From assembly GCA_008973525.1 (NCBI GenBank), contig WACJ01000520.1:2108001-2172000 (forward strand): a stretch of 64,000 nt of DNA, written 5' to 3'. The DNA comes from Stenopsyche tienmushanensis. Lineage: Eukaryota; Arthropoda; Insecta; Trichoptera; Stenopsychidae. The translations under genes and the position numbers were made by a program. Below the pieces are notes generated by a model, which saw only the letters and a list, made by a program, of their open reading frames with translations, had not been told where the DNA came from and ran no database searches. This document shows, piece by piece, positions 1 to 12,149 of the stretch. Within the stretch, counting starts at the first letter, position 1. Each line of letters opens with the position of its first letter.

Positions 1-54
1 ATGGAAACATAGAGCTTAAAAATATAAAATACATCCATACATAAATTCAAAACT

Positions 55-330
55 TCTGTGTGATATATTTTAAAACAGTTGTTGACATGTAATGCTACAT
101 CACAATCCGAACACCAGTATGATTTCTTTTCCCTTTTTTTGTAATAAACTCGACATTTCCTGGTTTTAATTCCCTTTCATTTGTTCTTTGAAAATGTCTT
201 TCAACTAAGCCTGAGGGTTTATGTGTAATGCTGTGTTTTGATGGCATAGGTTGGCTTTTTACTATGTTGTCTGAACTGAGCTTCAATACGTCTTTTTTGG
301 CTTTCCATTTTAAAACCATAAGTTTGCCTT
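55..330 (-). pseudogene. Broken piggyBac-like transposase, C-terminal end
   Basis: Read on the minus strand, one frame gives a stretch with LVERHF followed by a basic region, as seen just before the zinc-ribbon of piggyBac-like transposases. A second frame, one base off, then gives CRVYYKKREKK, YWCSDCDVALHVNNC and FKIYHT. That matches the CRVC...C..CDVALC...CF..YH pattern of the piggyBac C-terminal ribbon, with the second-last cysteine position changed to histidine. The switch of frame near 155-165 shows the copy is dead. Only the last 90 or so codons are visible; the catalytic part is not seen. The family call comes from the pattern alone. Confidence 0.6.
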
Positions 331-478
331 CGAATCTTACCTCATGCTACTAGTCACAAGAGCGAAGTGCAGCCAATTTGCTACCTATCTTATATTCATG
401 TCAAAACATGTATCGACAACTCACACATTCGTAAAATAAATAAAGTCCCACCTGCTTAAGGATTCAACATATATTTCG

Positions 479-541
479 AGGACGTATATATACGTCCTAA
501 CCAATTTCGATGCAGTTTACGTTTTGACGTATATATACGTC
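479..541. repeat. Twin perfect palindromes (20 bp and 16 bp)
   Basis: AGGACGTATATATACGTCCT at 479-498 is a perfect 20-bp palindrome. GACGTATATATACGTC at 526-541 is a perfect 16-bp palindrome with the same core, 27 bp further on. They lie close to the piggyBac-like fragment and next to a TTAA at 456-459. Subterminal palindromes of a piggyBac-like element are therefore one explanation; paired binding sites are another. Confidence 0.7.
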
Positions 542-559
542 CAGCCCACTTAACAAATT

Positions 560-2828
560 AATCAACACTCGTCCCACTTATAGTGCGTTTTCACTTACAA
601 GGAAGAAAGATTATACTTTTTTATGCACGCCCAGGTATCCATCATTAATCCCATAAAATACCCCCGCGACGCTAAATTTTGCCCCCTGCATTCTTCAAAT
701 TTCTCTTTTCTAATATACGCTTTTAGACTGAGCATTGACATCTGTTAACTGTTATTTCTTATCTGCTAAGATCATTAACCATTTTGAGGACTCCAGATGC
801 TTACTTACTAAGATCAAAAAATGAAGCATAGAATACCGAATATAACCCTATAAATACCGTACGCACAGATGTGTGCGTTTCATCACTTCTACTTGACATT
901 ATCTTCACTCGCATGCTTGATAAATTTGACAAATTTACTGCAAGAAGGATTAGAAGGAACGGTATGTAATCTGGATCGGAATATTTTTTTAGCAGCAAAG
1001 GGCCAACAATTCGGCCCTGCCTTTAAATGCGTCTCGTACTGAAAGCTCTCGCCCAGACAAGTCGACAAGTTAAACGTTACTAAAGGTCCTCTTTCTGATC
1101 CTGCATCCAGTCCATCTCGACATGCACTCAGCTGCACTCACATGCACCTATGCAATCGACACATTCAAGTCTTTACTCCCGTGATTGATGACTTCTATTA
1201 CTTCTGCCGGACAGCCTTAAATTCATGCGAATAATTAACTCCTGCGACCGAGTAATTACATCCGAGCAAAAAATAATCAATTCACATATGCTTGGAGCCT
1301 TTAATATAGTGCATTGCATTTTTCAAAGTGCTTCCACTTAATGGTTAACATGCCTTTTAGAACTCGCCTCGATATGCAATGCTTTATTTGAGCAAGCTCT
1401 TTAGTATGGCATAAATGCCTTCGACATTATTTCTACTCCTAATTACCAACTTATGCAATTTATTATTAAAAATAATAGCAAAAACAAGGTGCGCCAGGAA
1501 AAACACCCCACTAGACTCGACTATCTCAATGCATTAACTAAAACGGAAGCCACCTTAATTATATAATTTTTAAAATGTAATAAATATAAACTTTAAATAT
1601 GTCTCCATAAGATACAATAAATAATTAAACTAATACTTTCAATATTGTTAATGTTATTAATTTATAAAATAAGGTATTATTCCTGCTGCACTCTATACCA
1701 AAGCTGTAATAAATCTATTATTTACACATTACCAATAAATTTTTGAGGATTTCCAAGGATTTAAATCCTGCTCATTTGAGTGGAATTTTAAAAGGATCAT
1801 AATTTAATTTAACTACACATAATAACATGCAATTCAGGTCTTCGATACGGTCTATGTTTGGTATCAAGATTCTCAATTTGTGTATCCAATCATTAAATAA
1901 TTTGACAAGCCCTTTAAAATTTACAACTTTTCAACGCCCATACGTCCAGATGTATTTAGTGATTTTTTTTATTCATGTTTAAGCCTTAAAATTTAAGAAA
2001 TCACATAACTTATTTTTAATTGTACTTATTTTTTATAAATTATTATGATGTTGAAATATTTTCTTTTTTAATTTATGGAGGCATTTTATCGAAAATGAAA
2101 TAAATCTGAAGCATTCAACATTTTTACAATAAGTAAAACAATCAAGTTTGATATAAGAAGTGTATCAAACAATTGGAGCAGCGAGTGATTAAGAAAAGGC
2201 AAAGACTTGCTCAGATCATAATTTTAACCATCATATATTACGAAACAAACAGAGTTTTATGAAATTCTTACAAAATTGCCCGAACGTTGGGCGAAGCAAT
2301 ATTTATATTGCATAAAATCAACTTTCTACGCAAGACATTTTTAAAATTTTTGAAAATTTTAAAAAAGCAAGCAATTGATCAGCGATTTTATTTTTACTTA
2401 TAAAAAAATATGAAAATTGACACATATTCGCATTGCCAAAAACGAATTTGTTAAATGAACAGAAAACCGCTGATACCATCAAAGTGTTATCGTACCCTAT
2501 TTAAGGCAACTCGAAAAGGCTGTGTAATTTCTCCACATTTTCACACATTCAACATATTTATATATAGTTTTATGAGAATTCCAAAAAACGTATGTTTATT
2601 CGCTTAATCGGCATTTTTTTTTACAAAATGCTAACAGGCACTATTTCGTGCTTTATCTTCGCCCAACACGGGACAAATTTGTTTTAAAATATTTTCGTTA
2701 TTCAAAGGATTTTTAAGGGTATAACATTCCTTTTAGTGTGGTTTTTATTGTTGATATTGAAGAAAGAATCTTTTTTAAATTAAATGTATCCAAAATCAAT
2801 TCTTAATTTTATAAAGGCTTATTTGTTA
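560..2828. other. Intergenic, AT-rich, mostly unassigned
   Basis: No gene is recognised. At 841-880 the sequence ACCCTATAAATACCGTACGC, followed by an imperfect GCACAGATGTGTGC hairpin, recurs in inverted orientation near 33,440-33,475, where it starts with TTAACCC; it looks like a piggyBac-type terminal repeat. The minus-strand open frame at 889-1137 has no family I know. From 1,500 to 2,828 the sequence is very AT-rich, with no coding signal. Confidence 0.4.
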
Positions 2829-3240
2829 GGATAGTCCCAGAAGTATCCGACCTGGCGTATAGATGACGGTGGTTATTTTAAAAAAATACTATGAAAAAAA
2901 ATTAATACTTACCTAACAAAGCTTAAATTTCAAATTTGAATACACTACGTTGTTAATTAGTAGAAGGCAATTCAAAAAGTGCTGCAAATTTGAACATGAG
3001 AAAGCTGTGCGCAAGATGGGTGCCGCGTTTGCTCGAATATTTGGCAATGTTTCACAGCAATAAAGCCAAGTTTTTGTATCAATTTATAACCATGAACTAA
3101 ACTGAAACTAAAAAAAATAATGTTTTGTCTCATCAAGGCAATGCACCAGTAAAAGTTTTAAAAAATGCATAATTAATAGAAGTATTCTCAAATTTAAATT
3201 GTGCCAAGAACCTCTCAAGTGTTAAATAAAAAGCGTACAT
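2829..3240 (+). mobile_element. Decayed mariner element
   Basis: It begins with a mariner-type terminal stretch, GTCCCAGAAGTATCCGACCT at 2836-2855, followed by a TAGATGACGG motif. Around 2,996-3,098 the plus strand reads MRKLCARWVPRLL, then MFHSNKAKFLYQF and ITMN, the mariner transposase segment leading up to the catalytic aspartate. Near 3,130-3,170 SHQGNAPV recalls the HQDNAPVH catalytic region. Frames are broken and the middle is deleted, so it cannot be active. Confidence 0.7.
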
Positions 3241-3279
3241 TCCATATGGAAGAACATACAGGCTATGTTATAATGTAAA

Positions 3280-3360
3280 TAAACTTTTCTCTCAGGACCG
3301 CGCAGCGTGTATAAAGCTTGCATAATATAAATGAACCAAGACACTGTTGATATTGCTCGT
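3280..3360 (-). repeat. Family 1 tail, minus copy
   Basis: Reverse complement of the family tail: ATCAACAGTGT, GGTTCATTTAT, GCTGCGCGGTCCTGAGAGAA. It lies inside or at the edge of the mariner remnant. Other copies sit near 4.7, 7.7, 12.6, 18.3, 19.3, 23.9, 29.5 and 36.1 kb. Confidence 0.6.
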
Positions 3361-3439
3361 GTTTTGCATTGGTTCTATGACAAAAAATGTTGAAACAAAA
3401 GATACATCCTGAACTTATTATTTCCTGAATTTTATAGCC

Positions 3440-3645
3440 TTATATCTAAAAGTACCCGACCTAACGTATAGATGGCGGTTGTTGTTTTAAAAAAAATATT
3501 ATAATAGAAAGTGTCTGCCTTATAAACCTTAAGTTTCAAAATTTTCAAGAAGAAGAAGGAAAATCTAGCTAGATTTTGTAACATAAAAGTAAAAAAATCT
3601 GCTAAGATAGCAGCATAAATTATTAAGATTCATAAATATATCATC
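3440..3645 (+). mobile_element. Second mariner left end
   Basis: AAAAGTACCCGACCTAACG then TAGATGGCGG is a second mariner-type terminus, about 610 bp after the first and in the same direction. No transposase is readable behind it; a family 2 copy follows directly. Confidence 0.5.
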
Positions 3646-3646
3646 T

Positions 3647-3860
3647 TTATGGGTAGACTTCCCCTAGACTCATTCGCGACCTCATTTGATGTGAGCCATC
3701 TATGTAAGTTACGCATTTATTACCGAAAATGCTGCAAAAAAATCTAAAAGAGGACGGAGTGGTCACAAGGACTGTGTGTTCATCCGGTCCGCTTTTCGGA
3801 CCGCTGAAATTACGAATGAGCGCCTCGCGATTGGACGCCATATCCACATTTGCTAATTTC
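3647..3860 (+). repeat. Family 2 repeat copy
   Basis: Carries the family signature: a GACCTCATTTG..GTGAGCC(A)TCTATGTAAGTTA segment, GGACGGAGTGG, the hairpin GGTCCGCTTTTCGGACC, and ACGAATGAGCGCCTCGCG. The minus strand stays open across part of it (EALIRNFSGPKSGP), and the same peptide can be read in the 40.6-kb copy, so the family may descend from a coding element. I cannot assign it to a known superfamily. Confidence 0.6.
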
Positions 3861-3989
3861 TTTAACATTTTAATATTGCTTTTATTTATCATTGATATAC
3901 ATATATCATTAAAATAAATTATGATGGCGTGTGATAAAAATAAACAAATTTGCTAAGGATAAAAAAGCTGCTTGAAAAAATAAAAATAT

Positions 3990-4440
3990 ATTTGAGAACA
4001 TTTAGACGTGTAGGGGTGCCTTTACAGCACGACATAGCGTATAACAAGATGCAAGACATCTGTCTCTGTCTTCGAATTTTTGTATGGAATGAAACCAGTG
4101 ACTCACCGGTGAGTTTTCATACACAGATGTTCGTTTTGTATTGGTTTAATAGAAAAAAAACGTCCAACCGGACCGAAATGGCTCGATATCAATCTGGTCC
4201 AGAATTGCTTTGGATTTCCGGGAATAATTTGCGGTCACATTTGATACACACAAAATTGGACATAATCATAGATAATACGGTGTCGGTTATTCGGAAACAC
4301 GCTCATCGTTTTAATTATGCGTCCAGGCTGCATCGGCAAGTGGCCACATCATGACTTGGCCTTATGCAAATTATCAATTGTAGAGAGCTCGCAGGTGGCC
4401 GCTGGATGATAACCACGCGAACGGGTTAATTATGCTGTCA
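3990..4440 (-). repeat. Family 5 repeat copy
   Basis: Shares GTGTAGGGGT(G/A)CCTTTACAGCAC and the following GCAAGAC..CTCTGTCT segment with copies near 8.4 kb and, inverted, near 12.0, 12.5 and 19.2 kb. It holds a perfect 14-bp palindrome ACTCACCGGTGAGT at about 4,102-4,115. Confidence 0.5.
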
Positions 4441-4706
4441 GGATGGACTTTACATCACAAAAAAAATGACTTCTTTCATAAAACGACCATCGAGGACCAC
4501 GACCATTGCTGATGAGCGCCCGACACGCTGCCTGCTCATTTTACGCTTTGACATGTGCTTTCATTGCGTACTGGACATAGCTTAGCCCCTTCATTGGATT
4601 TAATCTCTCCAATTGCCAGCAATGATGGATAAATGGATGTAAAAGCAAACCAATTTCATAGCATTTTAAATGGCTGCATTGCAAAAAGGATAAACATAAG
4701 CAACCT

Positions 4707-4866
4707 CCATATATCAACAGTGTTAAGGTTCATTTATTAATATACAAACTTTATTCATATTGCGTGTTCTTCAGTTAAATTGAATTTGTGTGGACGATAA
4801 GTGAGACATACGAATATATCTACGTTTAAATCAATTTAAAATTAAATCAATAATCAAAGGATTAAA
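4707..4866 (+). repeat. Family 1 tail
   Basis: ATCAACAGTGTTAAGGTTC, then the AATTTGTGTGGACGATAAG and AATCAATAATCAAAGGATTAA parts of the tail. Here it stands without the mariner part. Confidence 0.6.
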
Positions 4867-4869
4867 GAG

Positions 4870-7240
4870 ATGTTGCTGGCGGTCCCATTTTTAAAAACAT
4901 ATATACGCCATTAAAAAAAAACATTTTAAAATGATTGGCAATGGTTCCACAAAAAAGTAAATGCAAAAAATAAATTTGTAATGAATTTTGGGCGGTCCGA
5001 TCTTTTTCTGTCCTTCAAAATTCAAGTCTCCTGTTGATTTCAAATGATATAACGCAACACCTTGATGAAAATCTTCATTTTTTTAGCAATTTTCTTAATT
5101 GGAAAGCCTCCATTTCGTAGTTCTGGTATTGAATTTGTATATTCAGTATTGACGTACGCTAGTGAAACATGGAGAAGTAATGCTAAATTGTATTGAAAAT
5201 CAATTCAATTGGGAGGCAGATCTTGTATCAAGAATTATTTATATAGCTAATGTTATTTTTCTTGTATTAATGATATAATGATAAGGAAAAAATAAATAAA
5301 CACAAATTGCTTCCTACTACAAGCGATTATTTTATGGGGTCCCCAACTATAAGCGTGGAAGAAAGCAGCTTATATTTCGTTTAATTCCGAACACAATGAA
5401 TTTTAAGCATCTTTTTGTTGAATACCTCTCGTGGGAAAATACACCAACGAGTCCTGTTGCTGCAATCAAAGAACCCAAGAGCCTGTTATAGCACCTCAAA
5501 TGCCATTTCCATGGATAACATTTTAATTATAAAACTATTTTCTTTCGCCGTGAACTTTTAAGACTGCATTTCATTACGAATGTAACAACCACGACGTCTG
5601 TATACATTTAGTACGGTTTAAAATTTTCTATAAATTCTCAGTTCCTCAAAATTAATATCGCATATCATAACATTTATATTTTCATTATTAGCTGAATGAT
5701 CAACCATCTTAACTCTTCCATGACATAGTGTTCATCCCACCTACTTTCCATGTAGAATAGCTCGGTATATTAACGTCTTGTCGGTTCTGACACCAGTGAA
5801 GCATGGTGGAGTGGGTACGCTTACGGGGCAGAGTTCCCAGGTTGCTCTCCGCTCCCATGCAGATCCATACGCTCTATGGGACTTTCATTTACTAAAACAA
5901 AATGGCTCATTTGAAAAGACTCAGAAGAGAAAAGATCACGTGTAAATGTTATATAGTGCTGACATGTAGGCGTCACATTTGGATGTCTCTTTATATATAA
6001 TATGTATATGCATTGATTCTCAAAGGTCTATTTAACCGGCTGATGAAATATTTCATAGTTTTTTGGGCGAAAAGACTACATTTTCTAACAATAGTACCAC
6101 AAAAAGCTTTAATTCGCCATAAATTTTCCTTTGTATAAATGTGTCAAAGCCACTTCTTTAAAGACCCATTGAGCCCTGTGGGGGTAAAAAACCCGGTGAA
6201 AAATTAAGGATGTTTTCAAAAACGTTTCATAAATGATTGATGAAAATTAATTTCTCTATGCCCACATTATAGGTATTAAATAAATATTGAAATGGGGGCG
6301 CGCTCCGTAAAACAAAGTCGCATTTCGAAGAAAAAGCTTTCTCTCTCAATTAAGGGATGCTGTTGAAGCAGCGAATTGTTTTGCTAAATTAAAATTAATT
6401 ACGCTCACATTATTTCAGTTTCCAATATTAATAATATCAAACAAATCTCTCTTTACCTTTGACTACGTTCAATTTGGTCCGTTAATGAAAGTCAAATTTC
6501 GACTCGATTGGATGCTAAAAAGTTTTAATTACCTTTCATACACTTCCATTCTGCTCACCCCGTTGGCAAAGCAATTATGTCTAAATTATACAATTATTTA
6601 CATTGACAGAATCTAAAAAGCCGGGGGGTGGGCGATCGGGGTGGCGGGCGCCGGGTTAAAAAGCCCGACGCATAAAATCATTTTGCGAACATTTGCCTTC
6701 CGGCTTTTGTCCTTTGAAAGAAACTTCGCTAGAATCCTTCCAACTAATTATAAATGATAAATTTGATGATATTCCAGCGCAAGGGTTAATATTGAGTTTG
6801 AATTAAAACTTGAAAGCCGAGCACTTGTTAAGTTGTAATAATTGTAATAGATTGTCTCAACTGAATGCGAATATAACACGCAAACTTTTTCGATTATTTC
6901 GAGATTTTTCGGACGCTTAATCGCCTTTGAAAGTGCTTGAAAAATCATACGTAATCATGGTCATTAAAATAATTAAGTCTGTAATAATTTCAATACAGAC
7001 GCTATAAATTAATTAGATTATAATGGCCATATTTTAAAATTAATATCTATAAAATTTATTATAAATTATTTAATAGTATATGGCAAATTATTATAAATTA
7101 TTAATATTTATTTTTAAAATTATTATTCCGTTCGAGAACTGTTTTATCAAAAAAACTGGCATTGCCTGGATGAACAGTCAAATATTATGGTCCAGCGAGT
7201 CAAAATTTGAGGAAAATTTTAGGTAAAATGTGGGTACGTT
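4870..7240. other. Intergenic, largely unique sequence
   Basis: No gene recognised. The stretch at 6,270-6,700 is less AT-rich, with a GC block (GGGGGGTGGGCGATCGGGG) near 6,625, and contains several homeodomain-type cores. It could be regulatory but nothing proves it. From 6,960 to 7,130 the sequence is almost pure A/T. Confidence 0.3.
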
Positions 7241-7244
7241 CTAC

Positions 7245-7620
7245 TATCGGGCCGTGATGCTGCTGGACGAATGGATGGGAATGGACAGACCTCGAATAGA
7301 AAGACTATTTTCTCTAAATAACTATTTATTCCACACGTGTGAGTGAGAGAGATCTGGCTGCAGGAAGGACGACCTCTCGCAACCAAGGCCAACCGACGAC
7401 TCTCCCGACTCCCGCCTCCTGCGTTACACTACCCAACCAACAACGGTGCACGCGCAAGAAGCGATCGGTCGGTATGCAGGTGCAATGTCTCCGCAGGGTC
7501 ACACTCTTGTGTCATCTTATGATCTTGTGTCATCTTGTCATCTCTATGACGCTGTTAAAATAACACATTACACATGAAAAGAGATGGAAGATGTCGCTGT
7601 TAAAAGCGCTACTACGTGAT
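7245..7620 (+). repeat. Family 3 repeat copy
   Basis: Shares the ordered blocks GCTGGACGAATGGATGG, AGAAAGACT..CTCTAAATAACTATTTATT, a GA-rich run, GATCTGGCTGCAGGAAGGACG, a CCGACGACTCTCCCGACTCC block, CGCAAGAAGCGATCGGTCGG and GGAAGATGTCGCTGTTAA with copies at 9.4, 14.8, 35.7, 37.6 and (inverted) 47.4 kb. It may be a solo LTR or a non-autonomous DNA element. The longest copies end near a CGCCCACGCTA motif that resembles the terminal repeat of the small element in NAA38. Confidence 0.65.
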
Positions 7621-7714
7621 CACTCAATAACATAAAAAAAAACCTGTAACACATCCTACAGCAAGAAGACAATCAATCATGATCAATGAAGAGTGGCACA
7701 AGTTGATGTGTTTT

Positions 7715-7808
7715 ACACCAAAAAACATACAAATCCACTTTTCTCTCAAGACCGCGCACCGTGACTCAAGCTTGTATATCAATAAATGAACCTTAACATA
7801 GTTGATAG
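7715..7808 (-). repeat. Family 1 tail, minus copy
   Basis: Reverse complement of the tail (CTTTTCTCTCAAGACCGCGC, TCAATAAATGAACCTTAACA). It lies directly between family 3 and family 4 copies. Confidence 0.55.
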
Positions 7809-7860
7809 CACACAATGTTCGTTCAATTCTAGCGTTTCAAACACAATCGTCTGTTACCTT

Positions 7861-8262
7861 CTGATAGAATTCCTTTCTGCTGAGACACAGACTAAACCTT
7901 GTACAATTCCCGATTTCCCGACAAATTATTTATTTCCGTCGCTGCAGATGAATACTTATATACTAGGATACTTTGATGTGATTCTTAATTATATTACGGA
8001 AGAAAGCAAAAATTCTAAACCCCGTATCTATTATATTTCATGTCAATAATCTCATTATTAGAGTCGAGGTGTAGTAAATACATCACCGGTAGAAAAAGGT
8101 TAATATAACAACTTGCGTCCAGATTTCGGCGGGAATGTCTCTATTTAGTAGCCTTCATCGTGCTGGTGAGGTGTATGATTTTTGTTAGATAAAAATTTCA
8201 ATCCCGATTTTTTCGGGATTACGTTTACTAATCTCGGGATTCATGAGCACCCAACACTGTCC
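7861..8262 (+). repeat. Family 4 repeat copy
   Basis: Closely matches 39,022-39,263 over its first part (GCTGAGACAC, CCCGATTTCCCGACAAATTA, CATTATTAGAGTCGAGGTGT, AAATACATCACCGGTAG). It matches 37,148-37,470 over its second part (GCGGGAATGTCT, TAGTAGCCTT, ATCGTGCTGGTGA, TTTTTCGGGATTACGTTTAC). It is the longest of the three copies. No coding signal. Confidence 0.6.
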
Positions 8263-8391
8263 GGGATCCCAGGATTGGATTCCCTACCCATATATAATGG
8301 CTTTCAGCCGGATTCGATTCCATTATAATTTTAATATTTATTTTGTCGTCGTCTGTTGGTAATTGATGATTATTTTATGATTTTAATATTT

Positions 8392-8600
8392 ATGACTATT
8401 TAGGTATGTAAGGGTACCTTTACAGCACAACCTTGCCATCGATGTACGAGTGTATGATGAGACGCAAGACGCTCTCTCCGTCTCTGTCTCCGATTTACAA
8501 TCTCCGCACTCAACGTGCGAGAATGCTCTTTCTGTATCACTTAAGTCCAAACGCATATATGCGCTATTCCTATTCAACGAGTTAATCAATCATCACCATT
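8392..8600 (-). repeat. Family 5 repeat copy
   Basis: TGTAAGGGTACCTTTACAGCACAACCTTGC followed by a GCAAGACGCTCTCTCCGTCT segment, matching the 4.0-kb copy and the inverted copies near 12.0 and 19.2 kb. Confidence 0.5.
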
Positions 8601-9395
8601 AGAAGAAAATGATAAATATATCTCATTTTGCGATTGCATTTTTATCGGCATTGAATGAGAATCTAATCAAATTCAATTCCAACATCTAAGCAAAACCGAC
8701 CAGTCTTAATAATGAAAGAGAAGCATGTTTAAATTAAGGAATTAATTCCATAACGTATTGTTCGAAACAACTTTCTCACCTGTCAATTGATCGTATGGGT
8801 AAATTACAACACTCCAGCCATTTTTTATGGGAGCTTCACGAACAAAGAATAGATAGACCCGTTGTCTTTCGATTATATCGATCGTAAAGTGAAATGAGGC
8901 AATTTTTTCAAGTAATTGTATCATTGAATAAGCTTTCACTTTATCAACGTCCATCTATATTATCAATCTTCGGGGGCATTAAATCAATCAAACCTTTTCA
9001 TCAGGGCCCGATGGCTGTCGGCAGGAATCAAACCGACGTCCAGGCCTTTCCCAGCTTTATTGCTCCACCGCCGAGTCGTAAATATATCAGACATTAACGT
9101 CCAACGGTCAGTTTTTAGTGCTTTCGTAATGAAAGGTTTTGGGTTCGTGCAGCCATCGACCAATTTAAATTAAATGAGACTTTTGCCCGATAGACAACAG
9201 CAGTATACACAAATAATGATACACTATACTGCTTTAACGATTTAATCCAGTCGCATTGGATATTAAGCCGAGTATTGCTATGAAAGTCAATCAGGGACCG
9301 AGCTATTCGATTCTGAATACTTCAGCAATCAACCCTTAAAATAATTATACTATTTTCAAAATGGAGCTATCATTAAAGGTCAATATATGTCTTTT
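8600..9395. other. Intergenic, unassigned
   Basis: No gene recognised. The minus strand near 9,020-9,050 holds GGTTTGATTCC, like a tRNA B box, but no acceptor stem or A box can be drawn around it. A tRNA-derived repeat is possible. Confidence 0.25.
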
Positions 9396-9399
9396 TACT

Positions 9400-9610
9400 C
9401 GGTGATATGAGGATAGAAATATCTGGCCGCGAGAAGGACGTCTTCCAGCAGCCAAGGCTATCGGACGATTCCTGCAAGTCACCGCCGAACCGATAACATA
9501 TCGATCGGTATCGTTCTTTCAGACACAATGTGTCCACAACGCCACAGAAAATAGCGCTGTTAAATTGATACATTGCGCCTAAAAAGAGACGGAAGATATC
9601 GCTGTTAATC
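9400..9610 (+). repeat. Family 3 repeat copy, shortened
   Basis: Contains ATCTGGCCGCGAGAAGGACG, a diverged middle part and GACGGAAGATATCGCTGTTAA. The 5' blocks are missing. Confidence 0.55.
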
Positions 9611-9894
9611 TTGTTTTTCTTTCCATTTTTTTAACCCATTTATTGATATGCACAGCTTTAGAACCGTTATGTTTTTAATTTCAGTTTTCGTTCCAATTCA
9701 TTGACAAACATTTACTCGAATATCGGTTCGGTTAGGGTTATCGTTCCGGGGAAAAATATAGTTTTTGGTTCAGCTTCAGTCATTTTTTTTTTCTAGAAAA
9801 TGTCTAAAATTTTAGAGTTATCATATAGGCGACCAATACAATATAGGTTCTGTGCTTTAATATTTCAATCAAATATTAGCTAGATTATGACAGC

Positions 9895-10250
9895 TTTTAT
9901 GTGAGGCAAGTCCCAGAAATACCTGGCCTAGCCAAGAAACTCTCAGCTTTTCAGCTTTCAATAGCTTCAATTCCCTGTTCATAGTGAGAATCATCGAGCT
10001 CCTCAAAATATATTTCGCACCTCTTCATTGTTGACAAATATTTTACCATCTTTCTTTCTTCTTTCTAGATTTCTTTGAAGTCAATTCTCCCCTTTCAGCT
10101 CATTTTTTGGCAGTTATGAATCGATGCAAAACTCGGCTTTATTGCTGTGAAACATTGCCAAACACTCGATTGAAACATCTTCACGACGCTGTTTTATTGT
10201 GAGCAAACACGGTGCCCATCTTGCGCACAGCTTTCTTATCCGAATGTTCA
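9895..10250 (-). mobile_element. Mariner fragment
   Basis: A degraded terminal-type motif (AGTCCCAGAAATACCTGGCC) lies at 9,908. On the minus strand around 10,137-10,245 the sequence reads IRKLCARWAPCLLT, then VSIECLAMFHSNKAEF, a recognisable mariner transposase segment. It is truncated on both sides. Confidence 0.65.
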
Positions 10251-10315
10251 GTCAATATGCGATATAGATTCAGGATGAAACATGGGTCCATCACTTCACA
10301 TCTGTACGCATTTAT

Positions 10316-10640
10316 CCTCGAAAAATGCCACAAAACAAAAAGGACGGAGTGGCCACAAGTCCTGTGTCCAACTAGTCCGCTTTTCAGATCGCTGACATCA
10401 CGAATGAACGCCTCGCGTTCGGACGCAATATCCGAACATGTCTATAGAACGATTACGAACTCTCATTACAATGGTCAAATAAAATGAAAACCATGTGTAA
10501 CTCTCGACTGGTATTCTACGTTTTGCAATTCAAGCCCAGTTGCATCCATGGCAGGCCCAGATTTCTGTCGTGGTCATTTGATCGATCACTACGATGTTCG
10601 TCTTGGCAGCTCGTACGGCCTCGTTTAAACTCTGCCAAGC
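10316..10640 (+). repeat. Family 2 repeat copy
   Basis: GGACGGAGTGGCCACAAGTC, a decayed version of the hairpin, ACGAATGAACGCCTCGCG, and a 3' extension (TAACTCTCGACTGGTATTCT) also seen in the 40.6-kb copy. Confidence 0.6.
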
Positions 10641-12010
10641 AATATTTTATTGTTATAAATAATGAATCAGATTCCATAGAGTATGATCTACCATCTATAA
10701 CAGAATCAATGGACTGGGACCATTCAAATAAAAGTATTGTATCACATAATTTAGCATATTTGTGTGGCTTGTTGATGAGGAATACATTTGTAAGTTCGCA
10801 TGGAATAAATGAGTAGCTAAAATATGTTTTGCATTTAAATTTTGAAGACAATCCTTGCTTGATTGAAGATCAAAGGCGACGCTTAACGGCACCGAGGAGA
10901 TAAACCATGTCTTTTGATGGTTCTTCTTCGCGTCATGACATTACATTATGCGTTCCTTCGTCGGTGGTCCTTCAAGATGTCTCTGTCTTTGAGTCGTATT
11001 ATTACCGCAAGTTGTAACTACTTGCAAAAAAATCAATAGTTAACCGGTAGCATGCTGCGAACAAAGGTGGTGCGGAGCTGGCCGAAGAGTTATGTCCTAT
11101 ACACACGACTGGCTCGGGGCCATGACGAGATTTCTCTCCTTAACCACATATCTTTCAAAATTAATTGTTATTGGATGATACCATATGGTTTATGATCGGT
11201 ATAAAGTAAACGAGCGAATTTATTATCGTCATTTTCAGATCGGCCGTACATTTTGACCTTAGACTCTTTTGGCGGCCATTCCTTCTCGTCAGGAGAGCGC
11301 CTTGTAACTCAACAAATGCAGACATTATAAATCGAAAATAGTACCATCGGAGGCTCGTAAATGGTATATGGCCGTTATTAATTTATTTTCGCTCGCAAAA
11401 AAGCATATTAATTAATGGCGAATATACTACACGTCCAAATTGATGTTGGCTGAACACTGCACGATGCCTGTCCGCGGCCATATAAACTTTTAGTGGTGGA
11501 ACTAATTTCGGCGTTTACGTAGTTAAATGGTTCATCTCGATCGAAAGTTAACTGCGAAGGTCTTGTGTTTGTTCACCGGTAACAGTAATAAATCTTAGGC
11601 CAGAAGGTCTGACAGCCTTCACCAGTAATTGTGGGCCCGTTTGTATATGAATGACGAGGTAAGTGAATATGCTTAACAACCCTGCCCCTTGTTTGGGCAG
11701 CAACCATTTGACTTGCCTCCTCTCCTATCACCCACAAATATTTTTTTACCAGGTCCAAATCTGTAGGTCAAAGACGATCGAACTCCGTGATCGTGAGCAA
11801 TTGGTTTGGTCATGAGACGAATACACACATTCTTTTAAGTTTTGAGCGAATGAGCCCCAATACACAAACCATATACCATCCGAACCACAATTTCGCAATG
11901 AAAGATCAATCAAAATCGACTCGAGTGATACCGAAAAAGCATTCTCACACATCGAATACGGATATTAGTAAATCGGAGACAGAAACAGAGATAGTGTATT
12001 TACACTAAAA
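10640..12010. other. Intergenic, no gene recognised
   Basis: Open frames here are short and overlap on both strands, without family motifs. The stretch at 11,100-11,560 is more balanced in base composition and has homeodomain-type cores (TTAATTAATGG near 11,410). An inverted family 5 fragment begins near 11,930. Confidence 0.3.
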
Positions 12011-12149
12011 GTAAAGGTAGCCCTATACGTCGTCTAAATATTCTCAAATATTACGAAAAGCAATCCATAGCGCATCATGTTCTATGCCATGCTTATGTTT
12101 ACGCGAAAAAAAAGAACGAATAATGTATACTATCAACAGTGTTTTTCAA

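Noticed and set aside
889..1137. 82-codon frame as a piggyBac transposase part
   Set aside because: No DDD-region motif or zinc-ribbon cysteine pattern could be found in it.
9020..9055. Possible tRNA gene (GGTTTGATTCC on the minus strand)
   Set aside because: No acceptor stem, D arm or anticodon arm can be drawn; at most a tRNA-derived repeat.
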